Below are positions 35,894 through 44,482 of a stretch of 47,441 nucleotides of DNA, piece after piece (the stretch's first letter is position 1; each line of letters begins with the position of its first letter). The translations under genes were made by a program, and so were the position numbers. Below the pieces are notes generated by a model. The model was not told the origin of the DNA. It saw only the letters and a list, made by a program, of their open reading frames with translations, and made no database searches. Source of the stretch: CAYVQF01 sp964454015 (GTDB taxonomy: Bacteria > Myxococcota_A > Bradymonadia > UBA4248); assembly GCA_964454015.1 (NCBI GenBank), contig CAYVQF010000045.1:1-47441 (forward strand). Reading direction: 5' to 3'.

Positions 35894-37105
35894 ATGCACA
35901 CCACACGCACCTTTAGGCCAAGCTCCCGACTTGCGCATTTGGCCACCGCCGCCCTCATCGTGGGTGGTCTACCCCTACTCCTGAGTACGGGGTGCGTCAG
36001 TGGCTCGAAGTTGCGGGTCCAAGCCGAGCAGATTCAGCAACAAGTCACCGACATGCGCCCCCGCGCCTATCGCTGCGCGCCCCGTGAGTTGGCACTCGCC
36101 GAGGCGCACGCCACCTTTGGCCTCTGGGAGCTGTCCCAGGGCAACGGCCGGCGCGCCGAGTCCCACATCAAGTTCGCCGGTGACTTCGCCGAGATGGCCG
36201 ACTTGCAGAGCCGGGCGCCGGCCTGTCAAGACGTCCAGGTCGTCGTGGCCACCGAAGGAGACCGCGACGGTGACACCATCCCCGACAGTCAAGACGCGTG
36301 TCCAGACATCCCGGGCCTGCCGGCTTTCGAAGGCTGCCCCGATCCCGACCGCGACAAAGACGGCGTCTGTGACCCCTGGGTCGCCGATGTCGGACTCATG
36401 GGCAAGTTCCCCTGCCAAGACGTGGACCTCTGCCCCGATGTCCCTGGTGAGCTCGCCTTCAAGGGCTGCCAAGATCCTGACCGCGACAGCGACGGCGTCT
36501 GTGACCCCTGGGTCGCCGAGGCGGGACTCCTCGGAAAATTTGCCTGCCAAGAAACGGATCTCTGCCCCGATATCCCAGGTGAGCTCCGCTTCAAAGGCTG
36601 CCCCAACCCCGACACCGACGGCGACAAGGTATGCGATCCTTGGGTCGCAGAAGCTGGCCTGCTCGGTAACTTCGACTGCACTGGCATCGACCTCTGCCCG
36701 GAGGAGCCCGCACCGGATCGCGCCGACGGCTGCCCCGTCCGCCTGGTCGTCGTCAAAGAGGACCGGATCGAGCTCAACGAACAAGTCTTCTTCGCTACCA
36801 ACAAAACCAAGGTCTTGTCACAGAGCGAGCCCCTTCTCGATGAGATCGCGGCGGTACTCAACGCCAACCCCAACATCCATGTGCGCATCGAAGGACACAC
36901 CGACTCCACGGGCTCCAAGCGGCACAACACCAAGCTCAGCCAAGGACGCGCCAACAGCGTCATGTCAGAACTCGTCGCGCGGGGCATCGCCAAAGGTCGC
37001 ATGACGGCCAAGGGCTACGGACCCGATCGGCCCATCGATACCAACGAAACCCCAGAAGGACGCGCCAACAACCGCCGCGTCGAAATCCACATCACGAAGA
37101 AATAG
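35894..37105 (+). CDS. OmpA-family peptidoglycan-binding lipoprotein with calcium-binding-type (thrombospondin-3-like) repeats
   Basis: 403 residues. The ATG at 35894 is chosen because it gives a signal peptide ending in the lipobox L-L-S-T-G-C; an in-frame start at 35777 would run through the upstream gene. Residues about 35-110 form a DUF4398-like helical region. Residues about 115-285 contain Asp-rich repeats of the type D-R-D-x-D-G-V-C-D-P-W-V-A-x-x-G-L-L-G-K-F...D-L-C-P-D-I-P-G-E, a thrombospondin type 3-like calcium-binding pattern with a regular insertion. Residues about 295-403 are an OmpA C-terminal domain (V-F-F-A-T-N-K-T-K-V, G-H-T-D-S-T-G-S, L-S-Q-G-R-A-N-S-V, N-N-R-R-V-E-I) that binds peptidoglycan. 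It should tether the outer membrane to the cell wall. Confidence 0.92.
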   Translation: MHTTRTFRPSSRLAHLATAALIVGGLPLLLSTGCVSGSKLRVQAEQIQQQVTDMRPRAYRCAPRELALAEAHATFGLWELSQGNGRRAESHIKFAGDFAEMADLQSRAPACQDVQVVVATEGDRDGDTIPDSQDACPDIPGLPAFEGCPDPDRDKDGVCDPWVADVGLMGKFPCQDVDLCPDVPGELAFKGCQDPDRDSDGVCDPWVAEAGLLGKFACQETDLCPDIPGELRFKGCPNPDTDGDKVCDPWVAEAGLLGNFDCTGIDLCPEEPAPDRADGCPVRLVVVKEDRIELNEQVFFATNKTKVLSQSEPLLDEIAAVLNANPNIHVRIEGHTDSTGSKRHNTKLSQGRANSVMSELVARGIAKGRMTAKGYGPDRPIDTNETPEGRANNRRVEIHITKK

Positions 37106-37169
37106 GCCACTGCGGTCCCCCGTGGGCCGCCATCTTTGCCGCTGCTTTTTGCTCGCAACAGGGCGCATC

Positions 37170-38525
37170 ATGGCTCGAACTCAGCACCCCCTCTCCTGCC
37201 CTTCCTCCCACCCTGCGCGACCTGCCTGGTTGTGTCTCGCCTTGCTCTGGTTCGCCTTGGTGCCCACCAGCGCCATGGCGCAGGCGCAACCCCTCGCGGA
37301 GATCGAGCAGCTCTACAACGAGGCCCTCGCCGATTACGACTTCTTTGAGTTCGACTCGGCAGAGCAGAAGCTCAAGAGCGCCATCGAATTAGCGAAAAAA
37401 CAGAACCTCCGCGATCCACTCATGGCCAAGGTGCACGTCGCTTACGGCATCGTCTTCCATGCCCGTTTCAAGGACGCCGCGCCCGCCGTCGCCGAAGAAA
37501 AAACCTTCGACGAGTTCGTCGCCGCCGTGACCCACGACTACCAAGTGGAGATCCCTGCCGACTACCGCACCTCAGAACTCAACGACATCTTGAAACGCGC
37601 CAGGGACATCGTGCCACCGCCCATGGGAGACGGTAAAAAACCCGTCAAAGCCGGCGCACCGCCCACCATTCGCCATGACGCGCTCCCCGTCGCCGACGCC
37701 TGTAAACCCGTCACCCTGCGCGCCAACGTCCCACCCCACAGCGACGTCTTCCGCGTCTACGCTTATTACATCACCACCCAATTCCCTACCTACCAGCAAG
37801 TCGAGCTCAGCCCGGCCCCCAACGACCCGGCCCTCTTCATCGGCCAAATCCCCTTCGCCGTCACCGTGGCACCTACGGTCGACTATTACATCGAAGTCGT
37901 CGACCGCCAACAACAGCCCGTCGCCACCGCAGGCTCGCGCTCGCGTCCCTACACGGTCACCATCATCGGCAACTGTGATCTCGACGATGGCAGCTTTCCC
38001 CTTGTCCAGATCAACCTCGGCGTTGGCAGTGGCCTGGGCTTCGCCAGCGGCGACAGTGAAAGATGTAAACTCAGCGCCGACTGCTATGGCGATGATCCCG
38101 AACGCTTTGGTGGGGTCCGCTCTGGCTTGGCGCCGGCCCCCTTCCACATCCGCGCGGACGTCGTCTTCAACGTCATCAAGGAGCTGCAGATCGGCGCCTA
38201 CCTCCGCTACCAAATCGTCGAACCTGGCTTCATGGTCGGCGCCATCGTCCGCTACCTCCTCGTTGCCGACGAGCCTTACCGCTTCTATACCGGCATCGGC
38301 GGTGGCTACGGCAAAGCGACCACCGTGGTCAACCTCGGCCCCGAGTTCAACAACTTCAGGGACATCGTCAACCTCGAGGGCCCGGCCCACATCGCACCCA
38401 ACTTCGGCTTCCTGTGGTCCTTCCACGACAACGTCGGCCTCTTCGTCGACCTCATGACACCCATCCACTTCCCGGACTTCACCTTCCATTTCGACCTCAG
38501 CCTCGGGCCGTTCTTCCAGTTCTGA
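37170..38525 (+). CDS. Outer-membrane protein with helical N-terminal region and C-terminal beta-barrel
   Basis: 451 residues. The ATG at 37170 gives a signal peptide ending A-M-A-Q-A; a 48-bp longer in-frame start exists but hides the signal. Residues about 28-120 are helical and TPR-like (I-E-Q-L-Y-N-E-A-L-A-D-Y-D-F-F-E-F-D-S-A-E-Q-K-L). Residues about 150-260 look like a beta-sandwich. The last ~180 residues are alternating amphipathic strands (I-G-A-Y-L-R-Y-Q-I, V-G-A-I-V-R-Y-L-L) ending in aromatic L-G-P-F-F-Q-F, the usual barrel signal for outer-membrane insertion. It is third in line after the DUF4398 lipoprotein and OmpA genes, 64 bp downstream, so probably the same transcript. Function unknown. 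Confidence 0.75.
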   Translation: MARTQHPLSCPSSHPARPAWLCLALLWFALVPTSAMAQAQPLAEIEQLYNEALADYDFFEFDSAEQKLKSAIELAKKQNLRDPLMAKVHVAYGIVFHARFKDAAPAVAEEKTFDEFVAAVTHDYQVEIPADYRTSELNDILKRARDIVPPPMGDGKKPVKAGAPPTIRHDALPVADACKPVTLRANVPPHSDVFRVYAYYITTQFPTYQQVELSPAPNDPALFIGQIPFAVTVAPTVDYYIEVVDRQQQPVATAGSRSRPYTVTIIGNCDLDDGSFPLVQINLGVGSGLGFASGDSERCKLSADCYGDDPERFGGVRSGLAPAPFHIRADVVFNVIKELQIGAYLRYQIVEPGFMVGAIVRYLLVADEPYRFYTGIGGGYGKATTVVNLGPEFNNFRDIVNLEGPAHIAPNFGFLWSFHDNVGLFVDLMTPIHFPDFTFHFDLSLGPFFQF

Positions 38526-38574
38526 CCCACTCGCTCGCACCCACCGCGACACCTCGCGCGCGCCACTTTGCAAC

Positions 38575-38598
38575 ACAACCTGGGGTTGTTGATCTTTT
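38575..38598 (+). terminator. Weak rho-independent-type terminator
   Basis: ACAACC-tgg-GGTTGT stem (six pairs, 3-base loop) followed by TGATCTTTT, 50 bp after the outer-membrane protein stop codon. The stem is short and the T-run imperfect. Confidence 0.4.
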
Positions 38599-38682
38599 CC
38601 CTCCAGGGGACGATCTTGTTGCCGCAATCGGTGAGGGGCCCGCGGCCCACTCGCCCTGTGACGACCCGCAGGATGCCAACGC

Positions 38683-40605
38683 ATGGATCACTTCGCTGGA
38701 CACTTTGCCGCTTACTCACTGCTGCAAGAGCTGCCCAAACACCCATTCTTGGCCTCCTTTGTCGCCGCCCCACAAGATCAACCGCACCGCAAACGCATCC
38801 TCCACATCTTTCAGGGCCAAGACCTCCCTCCTGTCGAAGCTCAGCTAGTCTTCGCCGAAGCCAGCCGCGCAGAGGCGAGAACCCGCGTCGATGGCCTGGT
38901 CCCCGTCGCTGAAATCGGCGAGTGGATGGGCTACCCCTTTATCGCCTACGAGTATTGTTTCTCCATTAGCCTGGAGACCCTCGTCGCGCACCGCCAAAGG
39001 CACCCTGACGCCTTGCCGCCCGCCGCCGCGGCGACCCTCGTCTACCAGGCGGCGCACATCCTCGCGAACGCTCACCGCGCGGGCCTCACCCACGGGGCTC
39101 TCAGTGCCCAGCACGTCCTCATTGAACCCAGCGGTGATGTCTCCCTCACGGCCTTCGCTGAAGGGCACGTTCGCGCCCGATTCCAAGTCCTCAATGTGGC
39201 GCAGCCCAAGGACGATCCGCCCGAGCTCAGGCGTCGCGATCAGAGCGGCCCAGCAGCCGACTTCTATGCCATCGGTGCCCTCCTCTTTCGCGCCCTCACC
39301 GGTCGCGATCAACCAGACGAATGGGAGCCGCGCTGGTCCAACTCCATGATGGAGCTCTCCATGGCCGGTGTGCCAGGTGAGGCTCTCAAACGTACCATCG
39401 ACTTTCTCCACCGCACCCTCGCAGAACGCGCTGCCCAGCGTTTCCAGAGCTTCGGCGCCCTCATGCGTGATTTCGAAGCCCTCCTCGTCGACGTCGATGC
39501 CCCCAAACCCCGCGAGGCCATTGGCCTCCTCATCAGAGATCTCTTCCCTGCACCGCCCAGAACTTCTCCGATCAGCTCACCCGATCTCTCCTTCCAGGCC
39601 CCAAGGCTGTCATCGGCCATCGATATCCCGCGCCCGCCACAGACCACACCGGTGCTCCTCGAAGAGGGCAACGACGCCGTTGCCGGCGATGATGACGAGC
39701 ACCCCAACCGCGAGACGCGCCTCCTCCACAAATCCCAGCCTTCACTGCGGGCCCTGTCGCCAGAGCTGCGTCAGCGCATTGAACCCCATGAGTTGGAGAT
39801 CCTCGCCCGCACCCGCTATCAGGTCCTCGAGGAAATCGGCGCTGGCGGCACAGGTACCGTGTATAAGGTGCTCGACACCACCCTCTCGGAAGTGCTCGCC
39901 CTGAAAGTGCTGCGCCCTGATCTCACCCGTGACGCAGGCTGGCTACAACGCTTCAAACGGGAGCTGCGCATCACCCGCGATCTCGAGCACAAGTTCATCC
40001 TCCCGGCCTACCACCTCGAAAGTATCGACGGGCTCTATTTTTTCAGCATGCGCTATGTCGATGGCATCACCCTTTACGAGCACCTGCGCCAACACGGCCC
40101 CCTGGACCTGCATCGCGGCTGCGAGGTCCTCATTGGAGTAGGGCAAGCCCTCGCTGCGGCACACGACAGTGGCATCGTCCACCGCGACTTCAAAAGCGCC
40201 AACATCATGTTGGAGAAAGGGAGCGGACACCCCTATCTGATGGACTTCGGCATCGCCCTCGCCCCGGATAGCCCCGGACTGACCATGACCGGTCAAGGCA
40301 TCGGCACCCCATACTACATGGCCCCCGAGCAGGCCCGCGGTGAGCCCATCGGGCCACGGGCCGATCTCTACGCCTTTGGCGTGGTCCTTTACGAATCCTT
40401 CACCGCCATCCTACCCTTCCACGGCACCACCACCGTCGCCGTTTACACCGCACAGATTCAGGGCAAGTACCGCCCCCTGCAGGAGGTGGCACCCCACCTG
40501 CCCCAGCCCCTCATCGATCTGGTCGACCAGTGTCTTCGCGCCGATCCTGATCTGCGCCCCGCCAACATGCGGGAAATTCTCGACTTGCTGGCCAAAGTCG
40601 CCTAG
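38683..40605 (+). CDS. Eukaryote-like Ser/Thr protein kinase with N-terminal pseudokinase
   Basis: 640 residues with two kinase folds in tandem. Residues about 1-265 follow the kinase outline (a Y-E-Y hinge, helical C-lobe), but the catalytic loop reads H-G-A-L-S-A-Q-H in place of H-R-D-x-K-P-x-N (His137-Ala139) and the D-F-G equivalent is A-F-A, so this half should be inactive. A Pro-rich linker runs to about 375. Residues about 379-640 are a complete kinase: G-A-G-G-T-G-T-V-Y loop, Lys408 in A-L-K-V-L-R, H-R-D-F-K-S-A-N with Asp502, D-F-G with Asp521, and A-P-E-Q. No membrane segment is visible, so it is cytoplasmic. The dead domain may regulate the active one (inference). Its products could be read by the FHA proteins at 6386 and 17622. 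Confidence 0.93.
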   Translation: MDHFAGHFAAYSLLQELPKHPFLASFVAAPQDQPHRKRILHIFQGQDLPPVEAQLVFAEASRAEARTRVDGLVPVAEIGEWMGYPFIAYEYCFSISLETLVAHRQRHPDALPPAAAATLVYQAAHILANAHRAGLTHGALSAQHVLIEPSGDVSLTAFAEGHVRARFQVLNVAQPKDDPPELRRRDQSGPAADFYAIGALLFRALTGRDQPDEWEPRWSNSMMELSMAGVPGEALKRTIDFLHRTLAERAAQRFQSFGALMRDFEALLVDVDAPKPREAIGLLIRDLFPAPPRTSPISSPDLSFQAPRLSSAIDIPRPPQTTPVLLEEGNDAVAGDDDEHPNRETRLLHKSQPSLRALSPELRQRIEPHELEILARTRYQVLEEIGAGGTGTVYKVLDTTLSEVLALKVLRPDLTRDAGWLQRFKRELRITRDLEHKFILPAYHLESIDGLYFFSMRYVDGITLYEHLRQHGPLDLHRGCEVLIGVGQALAAAHDSGIVHRDFKSANIMLEKGSGHPYLMDFGIALAPDSPGLTMTGQGIGTPYYMAPEQARGEPIGPRADLYAFGVVLYESFTAILPFHGTTTVAVYTAQIQGKYRPLQEVAPHLPQPLIDLVDQCLRADPDLRPANMREILDLLAKVA

Positions 40606-41090
40606 TCGAAGTCGCCCCAATCGAAGTCATCGCCGGTGAGCTGGGAGCAAGACAGCGAGGTCACCCACGCCACCCATTGCGCGTAGTAGTCCCAACACGC
40701 GCCCTCGGACATCCCCTCCTCGCGGCAGCCGCGATACAGGCGATTGATCCGGCGTTCATCGCAGTAGTTCGCATTGACGCGTGCCCCGCACGATGCCAGC
40801 AAAGACGCATAGACCTGGCACAGGCAATAGGCGTCCCCGTGTGCACACAGTCCCACCGTCGAGTCTGCTGAAAGGTTGGGCGCGGCCAAGCCCGGTGACG
40901 GTGCCCCCCCACTGAGGCCCGGGCTCGGTGCCACCGCGGCTTGATTGGGAGAGGGGGCTTCAGCCCCCAAGGACCGCGACGCGGCGCCGCTCGGGGCATC
41001 GGCACAGCCCAGAGCGACCACCAGGGCCACCAACACGAGGAATAGACACGGTATGGCCCAGCTTGGCGTTGTGCTTAAGCTCCGTCCCAT
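40602..41090 (-). CDS. Small Cys-containing lipoprotein, function unknown
   Basis: 162 residues. The ATG at 41090 has GAGGAGG upstream. An N-terminal hydrophobic segment ends in a lipobox (V-A-L-G-C), so it is exported and lipid-anchored. A Pro/Ser/Ala-rich spacer with A-P-S-P-x repeats (about 45-70) leads to a C-terminal domain of about 85 residues with seven Cys (H-G-D-A-Y-C-L-C-Q-V-Y-A, Y-C-D-E-R-R-I-N-R-L-Y-R-G-C-R) and an acidic end (D-D-F-D-W-G-D-F-D). The Cys are probably disulfide-bonded outside the membrane. No family recognised. The stop overlaps the kinase stop by 4 bp tail to tail; the gene lies 19 bp after the small barrel gene and is probably cotranscribed with it. Confidence 0.75.
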   Translation of the reverse strand: MGRSLSTTPSWAIPCLFLVLVALVVALGCADAPSGAASRSLGAEAPSPNQAAVAPSPGLSGGAPSPGLAAPNLSADSTVGLCAHGDAYCLCQVYASLLASCGARVNANYCDERRINRLYRGCREEGMSEGACWDYYAQWVAWVTSLSCSQLTGDDFDWGDFD

Positions 41091-41109
41091 GAGGTCCTCC
41101 TCGATGCGT

Positions 41110-41724
41110 CTAAAAATAGTAGTGGAAGCCCAACTGGGCCGTCCCCACCAGGCTCACCCCCGTCGTGAAGGTGCCAAAGGTCCAATCGCTCTCGCTCCCT
41201 GGCGTCTTCACCGGCGAAACATGTTCGAAGCCAAGCCCCACCGCACCTTGCAGGCTGAGGTTCGGAAAGCCCAGGGCGGTCATGAAGAGCTCAATCCCCC
41301 CCCACACACCTATCCCCAAGACCTCGCGCGAAGAATGCCGCGGATCGCCCGCCGCCCGGGCACCCACACCATAGCGACGATCGAAGTTCAGCCCAACCCT
41401 GCCATAAAGGATGCTGTTCTCTGACTTGAACAGGGACATCAAGAAGCCAAGGTCCACGGCAAAATCAGCGGTCGTCGTCGTGTCATCGGGATCGTCACTC
41501 TCGACGTCGCGCTCATTGCCATGCAACACCAGCCCCAGACCCGCGTCGAAGCCAAAGGTCTCGCTGAACCACATCCGAATCCCCAGCGGCGCGTTCGACG
41601 TGGTGTAGCCCACACCGATCTTCCCAACCACCGCATGAGCGCCACCGACTTCCTGGCCCAAAGCTGCACCCGAGACGCTCAGCACCAGCAGCAACGCCAA
41701 CACGACACTCAGCTTTCTCATCAT
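41110..41724 (-). CDS. Small outer-membrane beta-barrel protein
   Basis: 204 residues. Signal peptide M-M-R-K-L-S-V-V-L-A-L-L-L-V ending A-A-L-G-Q; AGGAG lies upstream of the ATG at 41724 (an ATG three bases on is equivalent). Alternating strand pattern through the protein (I-G-V-G-Y-T-T, A-G-L-G-L-V-L-H, I-L-Y-G-R-V-G-L-N-F) and a terminal L-G-F-H-Y-Y-F indicate an OmpW/OmpX-size barrel with about eight strands. An acidic loop (about 70-85, D-V-E-S-D-D-P-D-D) faces outward or binds cations. Function unknown. It heads a two-gene unit with the Cys-containing lipoprotein. Confidence 0.75.
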   Translation of the reverse strand: MMRKLSVVLALLLVLSVSGAALGQEVGGAHAVVGKIGVGYTTSNAPLGIRMWFSETFGFDAGLGLVLHGNERDVESDDPDDTTTTADFAVDLGFLMSLFKSENSILYGRVGLNFDRRYGVGARAAGDPRHSSREVLGIGVWGGIELFMTALGFPNLSLQGAVGLGFEHVSPVKTPGSESDWTFGTFTTGVSLVGTAQLGFHYYF

Positions 41725-41797
41725 TCACACTCCTTTTTTGCTTTGCACATCACAGCAATGCAACGACACCGCAGCAGCGCCAGACCGACCTTCAGCC

Positions 41798-41817
41798 AGA
41801 GAGGCTCACACCTCTCT
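41798..41817 (-). terminator. Stable hairpin spanning the end of the GH57 gene
   Basis: AGAGAGG-N6-CCTCTCT, seven perfect pairs, at the 3' end of the GH57 coding region; the UAG stop (41818-41816) runs into one arm. No T-run follows on the minus strand, so intrinsic termination is uncertain. It could instead slow 3' decay or separate the GH57 transcript from the barrel gene 91 bp downstream. Confidence 0.4.
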
Positions 41818-43450
41818 ACATCCGTGCCGTGTAAACAGCGCCTCCCGCGGCGGACGGTCCACCGCGCCGACCATAGACCCGGTAGTCGATCTCCTGAAAA
41901 ATGGTGTCTTTGGACTCCAGATCGGCCAACCATCCCTCTTCCAGCCTGTTCTCAATCAGTTGATGATAGAGCCCGGTAAACCGTGCCACGTGATCCTTGG
42001 TGCGCTTCTCGGCATACTCCACGGAAGTGTTGGTCGAGATGATGAAGGCCCAGTCGCTGGCTTGCGCCAACAATAGCTCCCGTGCCGCCTGGTTCAGGGC
42101 GCGCCGCAGAAGTCCATCCGCCTGGGGGAAACGATTGACCAGCTCGATCATCCGCTCCTCGGCCTCGTGAAGGTGGCGATAGATCCAATCGTTATAGCCA
42201 TTGAGCCACACCTCGAAGAATCCATTCGCGCCCCAGCTCGACAAGGCGGGCGTCACCTGCTGATGCACCGGCTCGATGGCGAGATACTCCGAGGGCGTGA
42301 CCATCACGATCTCATTCTGGTCGCAGGCCGTTTTGCGCATCATCGCCTCGAGGAAGATCGGTCCCTCGAACCACCAATGGCCATAAAGTTCCGCATCGTA
42401 AGGCGCCATGATATGGGGCGTGGTCCCCAAAACGCCCTTGAGATGACGGCATTGCGCCTGGCGATTGAAGAGGAAATTGCCTGCATGCTCGTCCGCCCGT
42501 GCCCGCGCCCAGGAAGGCACGTAGGGCTCCTTCTTGTCCAAGGAAACCTTGCCCGTCACCCGATGGAACTTCAGGCCAATGTTGCGCCGCAGTCCATCGC
42601 CATGCAGATAGGGCTTGACCTCCGCATAAGGCAAATCATAACCGAGATCGCGATAAAACTCGCGATAATCCGGATGCCCGGGGTAGCCGATCTCCGCACT
42701 CCACACTTGCCGTGAAGACTCCACATCCCGGCCAAAGGCCGCCACACCAGAGGGGGTGATGACCGGCCTATAAGTGCCATAACGCGACGGCGGACGAGCC
42801 TGCGTCAGCCCATGGGACTCGAGCACGAAGAACTTGATCCCAACCTCTGCCAAAAAGGCGTCAAGACCCGGCGCAAAAGCACACTCTGGCAGCCAGATCC
42901 CCCGGGGAGCGCGACCGAAATGCTTCTCATAATTGGTCACCGCGACCCGCAACTGCGCCAAACGCGCCTCATCCGTCGCCATCAGCGGCAGAAATCCGTG
43001 TGTCGCACCGCAGGTGATGATCTCCAGACGACCCCGATCCTGAAATGACTTGAACACCGGCAACAAGTTCCGATGCCAAACATCATTGTAAAGACGCTGA
43101 ACTTCACGCAATTCCGCCGCAGCGACCGCTGCAGCCTCGGCAAAATCAGTGCCGCGGCGCGCCACCTCCTGACGGGACGCCAGCTCCACCTGCCGCGCCA
43201 AGTGGTTGGCGTAGCGCTCCTGCAAGAGCGGATCCGCCAACATTTCACAAAGCGGCGGCGTCAGGGACATGGTCAAACGAAAATCGACCCCGTCGCGCCA
43301 CATCCTATCCATCATCTGCAACAATGGAATGTAGGTCTCCGTCGTCGCCTCGAAGAGCCAGTCCTCTTCCAAGAAATCCGGATACTCGGGATGACGGATG
43401 AAAGGGAGGTGGGCGTGCAGTAAAATGCTCAAATAGCCTTGCGTACTCAT
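41816..43450 (-). CDS. GH57-family 1,4-alpha-glucan branching enzyme
   Basis: 544 residues. The start M-S-T-Q-G-Y-L-S-I-L-L-H-A-H-L-P-F-I-R-H carries the first GH57 motif. The nucleophile is Glu189 in W-L-P-E-C-A-F, and the acid/base Asp352 is in A-P-Y-D-A-E-L-Y-G-H-W-W, at positions very close to those of the Thermus enzyme (E184/D353). GH57 branching enzymes transfer alpha-1,4 glucan chains to 1,6 positions in glycogen. Length is typical. It lies 79 bp downstream of the DUF4912 gene on the same strand, a pairing often seen with GH57 enzymes. The ribosome site before the ATG at 43450 is weak. Confidence 0.92.
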   Translation of the reverse strand: MSTQGYLSILLHAHLPFIRHPEYPDFLEEDWLFEATTETYIPLLQMMDRMWRDGVDFRLTMSLTPPLCEMLADPLLQERYANHLARQVELASRQEVARRGTDFAEAAAVAAAELREVQRLYNDVWHRNLLPVFKSFQDRGRLEIITCGATHGFLPLMATDEARLAQLRVAVTNYEKHFGRAPRGIWLPECAFAPGLDAFLAEVGIKFFVLESHGLTQARPPSRYGTYRPVITPSGVAAFGRDVESSRQVWSAEIGYPGHPDYREFYRDLGYDLPYAEVKPYLHGDGLRRNIGLKFHRVTGKVSLDKKEPYVPSWARARADEHAGNFLFNRQAQCRHLKGVLGTTPHIMAPYDAELYGHWWFEGPIFLEAMMRKTACDQNEIVMVTPSEYLAIEPVHQQVTPALSSWGANGFFEVWLNGYNDWIYRHLHEAEERMIELVNRFPQADGLLRRALNQAARELLLAQASDWAFIISTNTSVEYAEKRTKDHVARFTGLYHQLIENRLEEGWLADLESKDTIFQEIDYRVYGRRGGPSAAGGAVYTARM

Positions 43451-43529
43451 CTTGCTTTAGTACTCCGCAAGCAACGTGCAGCAGTCAAACGCTGCCGTGG
43501 CTGTTGATCTTCGCATCCATGCCTCGAAA

Positions 43530-44294
43530 CTAGCGACGACGGTAAGGTAAGTCCGACGACGGCAGGCCCGCCGACCACGAAGACGGCTGCCCGGGCCGTG
43601 ACCATGAAGACGGACCGCCCCCAGGACCATGATGGCCTTCGGGGTACAACACCGCGTCACCTGGCATCGGCGCCCGTCCCGGTGCAGGCGCCTCCGCCAC
43701 CGATGACATATCGCGAAAATCAACCCATCGCTCCTCCAACACGGCCGGCTCTTGCGCCGCACCCAACGCCACGGCAGCCCCCAACCGCACTTCCCGTACC
43801 TCGCCGCCCGCCACGGGGCTCAAGGTCACTCGGACCACGCGCGACGACTCGCAGAGCAAATAGCCGCTCCCGGAACGTCCCACCAAGCTGCGAAATGAAG
43901 CCAAAAGCTCCCCTTCCGTAGACCACGCGGCCAACTCCCAGCCTTCCCCTGTGATCTCTTCAGCCTCCCAATACACGAAGATCGTGCCAGGGTCGCGCAC
44001 CAACACCCGCAAGCGGGTCCCTGGATAGGACTCGGGCAGCGGCAGACCGCGATCGATGTAGACCTCTGTGGGCTCCTTACCTTCCTCGGCCTGCTCCACA
44101 CGACGCAACAAACGACGATCAATCCATGAGATCGAACCCGGCGCTGGCGACATCTGCGTGACCCGAGCCACGATCGCCTCGACCAGAACCTCCCGGCTCA
44201 TCTCATCGTAACCTTCTATCATCAGATCCGCCGCGTGGGCACGCAGCATATCGATGGTCATGCGACTAAGCTCATACCTATCTTGTACACTCAC
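43530..44294 (-). CDS. DUF4912 domain protein
   Basis: 254 residues with a GTG start at 44294 and GAGGAG upstream. Residues about 10-50 contain a SAP/Rho-N-like helix pair (M-T-I-D-M-L-R-A-H-A-A-D-L, M-S-R-E-V-L-V-E-A-I). Residues about 75-195 are the DUF4912 domain (L-P-E-S-Y-P-G-T-R-L-R-V-L-V-R-D-P-G-T-I-F-V-Y-W-E), which resembles carbohydrate-binding beta-sandwich folds. The C-terminal ~50 residues are Gly/Pro/Ser-rich and disordered. The association with GH57 glucan enzymes suggests a role in glycogen metabolism or recruitment of the enzyme, but biochemical function is unproven. Confidence 0.85.
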   Translation of the reverse strand: MSVQDRYELSRMTIDMLRAHAADLMIEGYDEMSREVLVEAIVARVTQMSPAPGSISWIDRRLLRRVEQAEEGKEPTEVYIDRGLPLPESYPGTRLRVLVRDPGTIFVYWEAEEITGEGWELAAWSTEGELLASFRSLVGRSGSGYLLCESSRVVRVTLSPVAGGEVREVRLGAAVALGAAQEPAVLEERWVDFRDMSSVAEAPAPGRAPMPGDAVLYPEGHHGPGGGPSSWSRPGQPSSWSAGLPSSDLPYRRR

Positions 44295-44364
44295 GCCCTG
44301 TCTCCTCGGCTACTTCACATAGACACACGTGGCGGTCCTCTTGTAATCCATCGCCGAACGCACT

Positions 44365-44383
44365 GCAATCACCCAGCGATTGC
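44365..44383. repeat. Inverted repeat upstream of the DUF4912-GH57 unit
   Basis: GCAATC-N7-GATTGC, six-base arms, 71-89 bp upstream of the DUF4912 GTG within the 188-bp gap. Candidate operator; no convincing -35/-10 pair was found around it. The rest of the gap shows nothing recognisable. Confidence 0.3.
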
Positions 44384-44482
44384 CAGTCTCCCCCGCCCTC
44401 GGCGCCACAGGAGGTGCGTCTTACAACCACACTCAGCGCTTTGCAAGCACTTCAATCGCCAAAGTTGCGTTTTCCTCAACCC

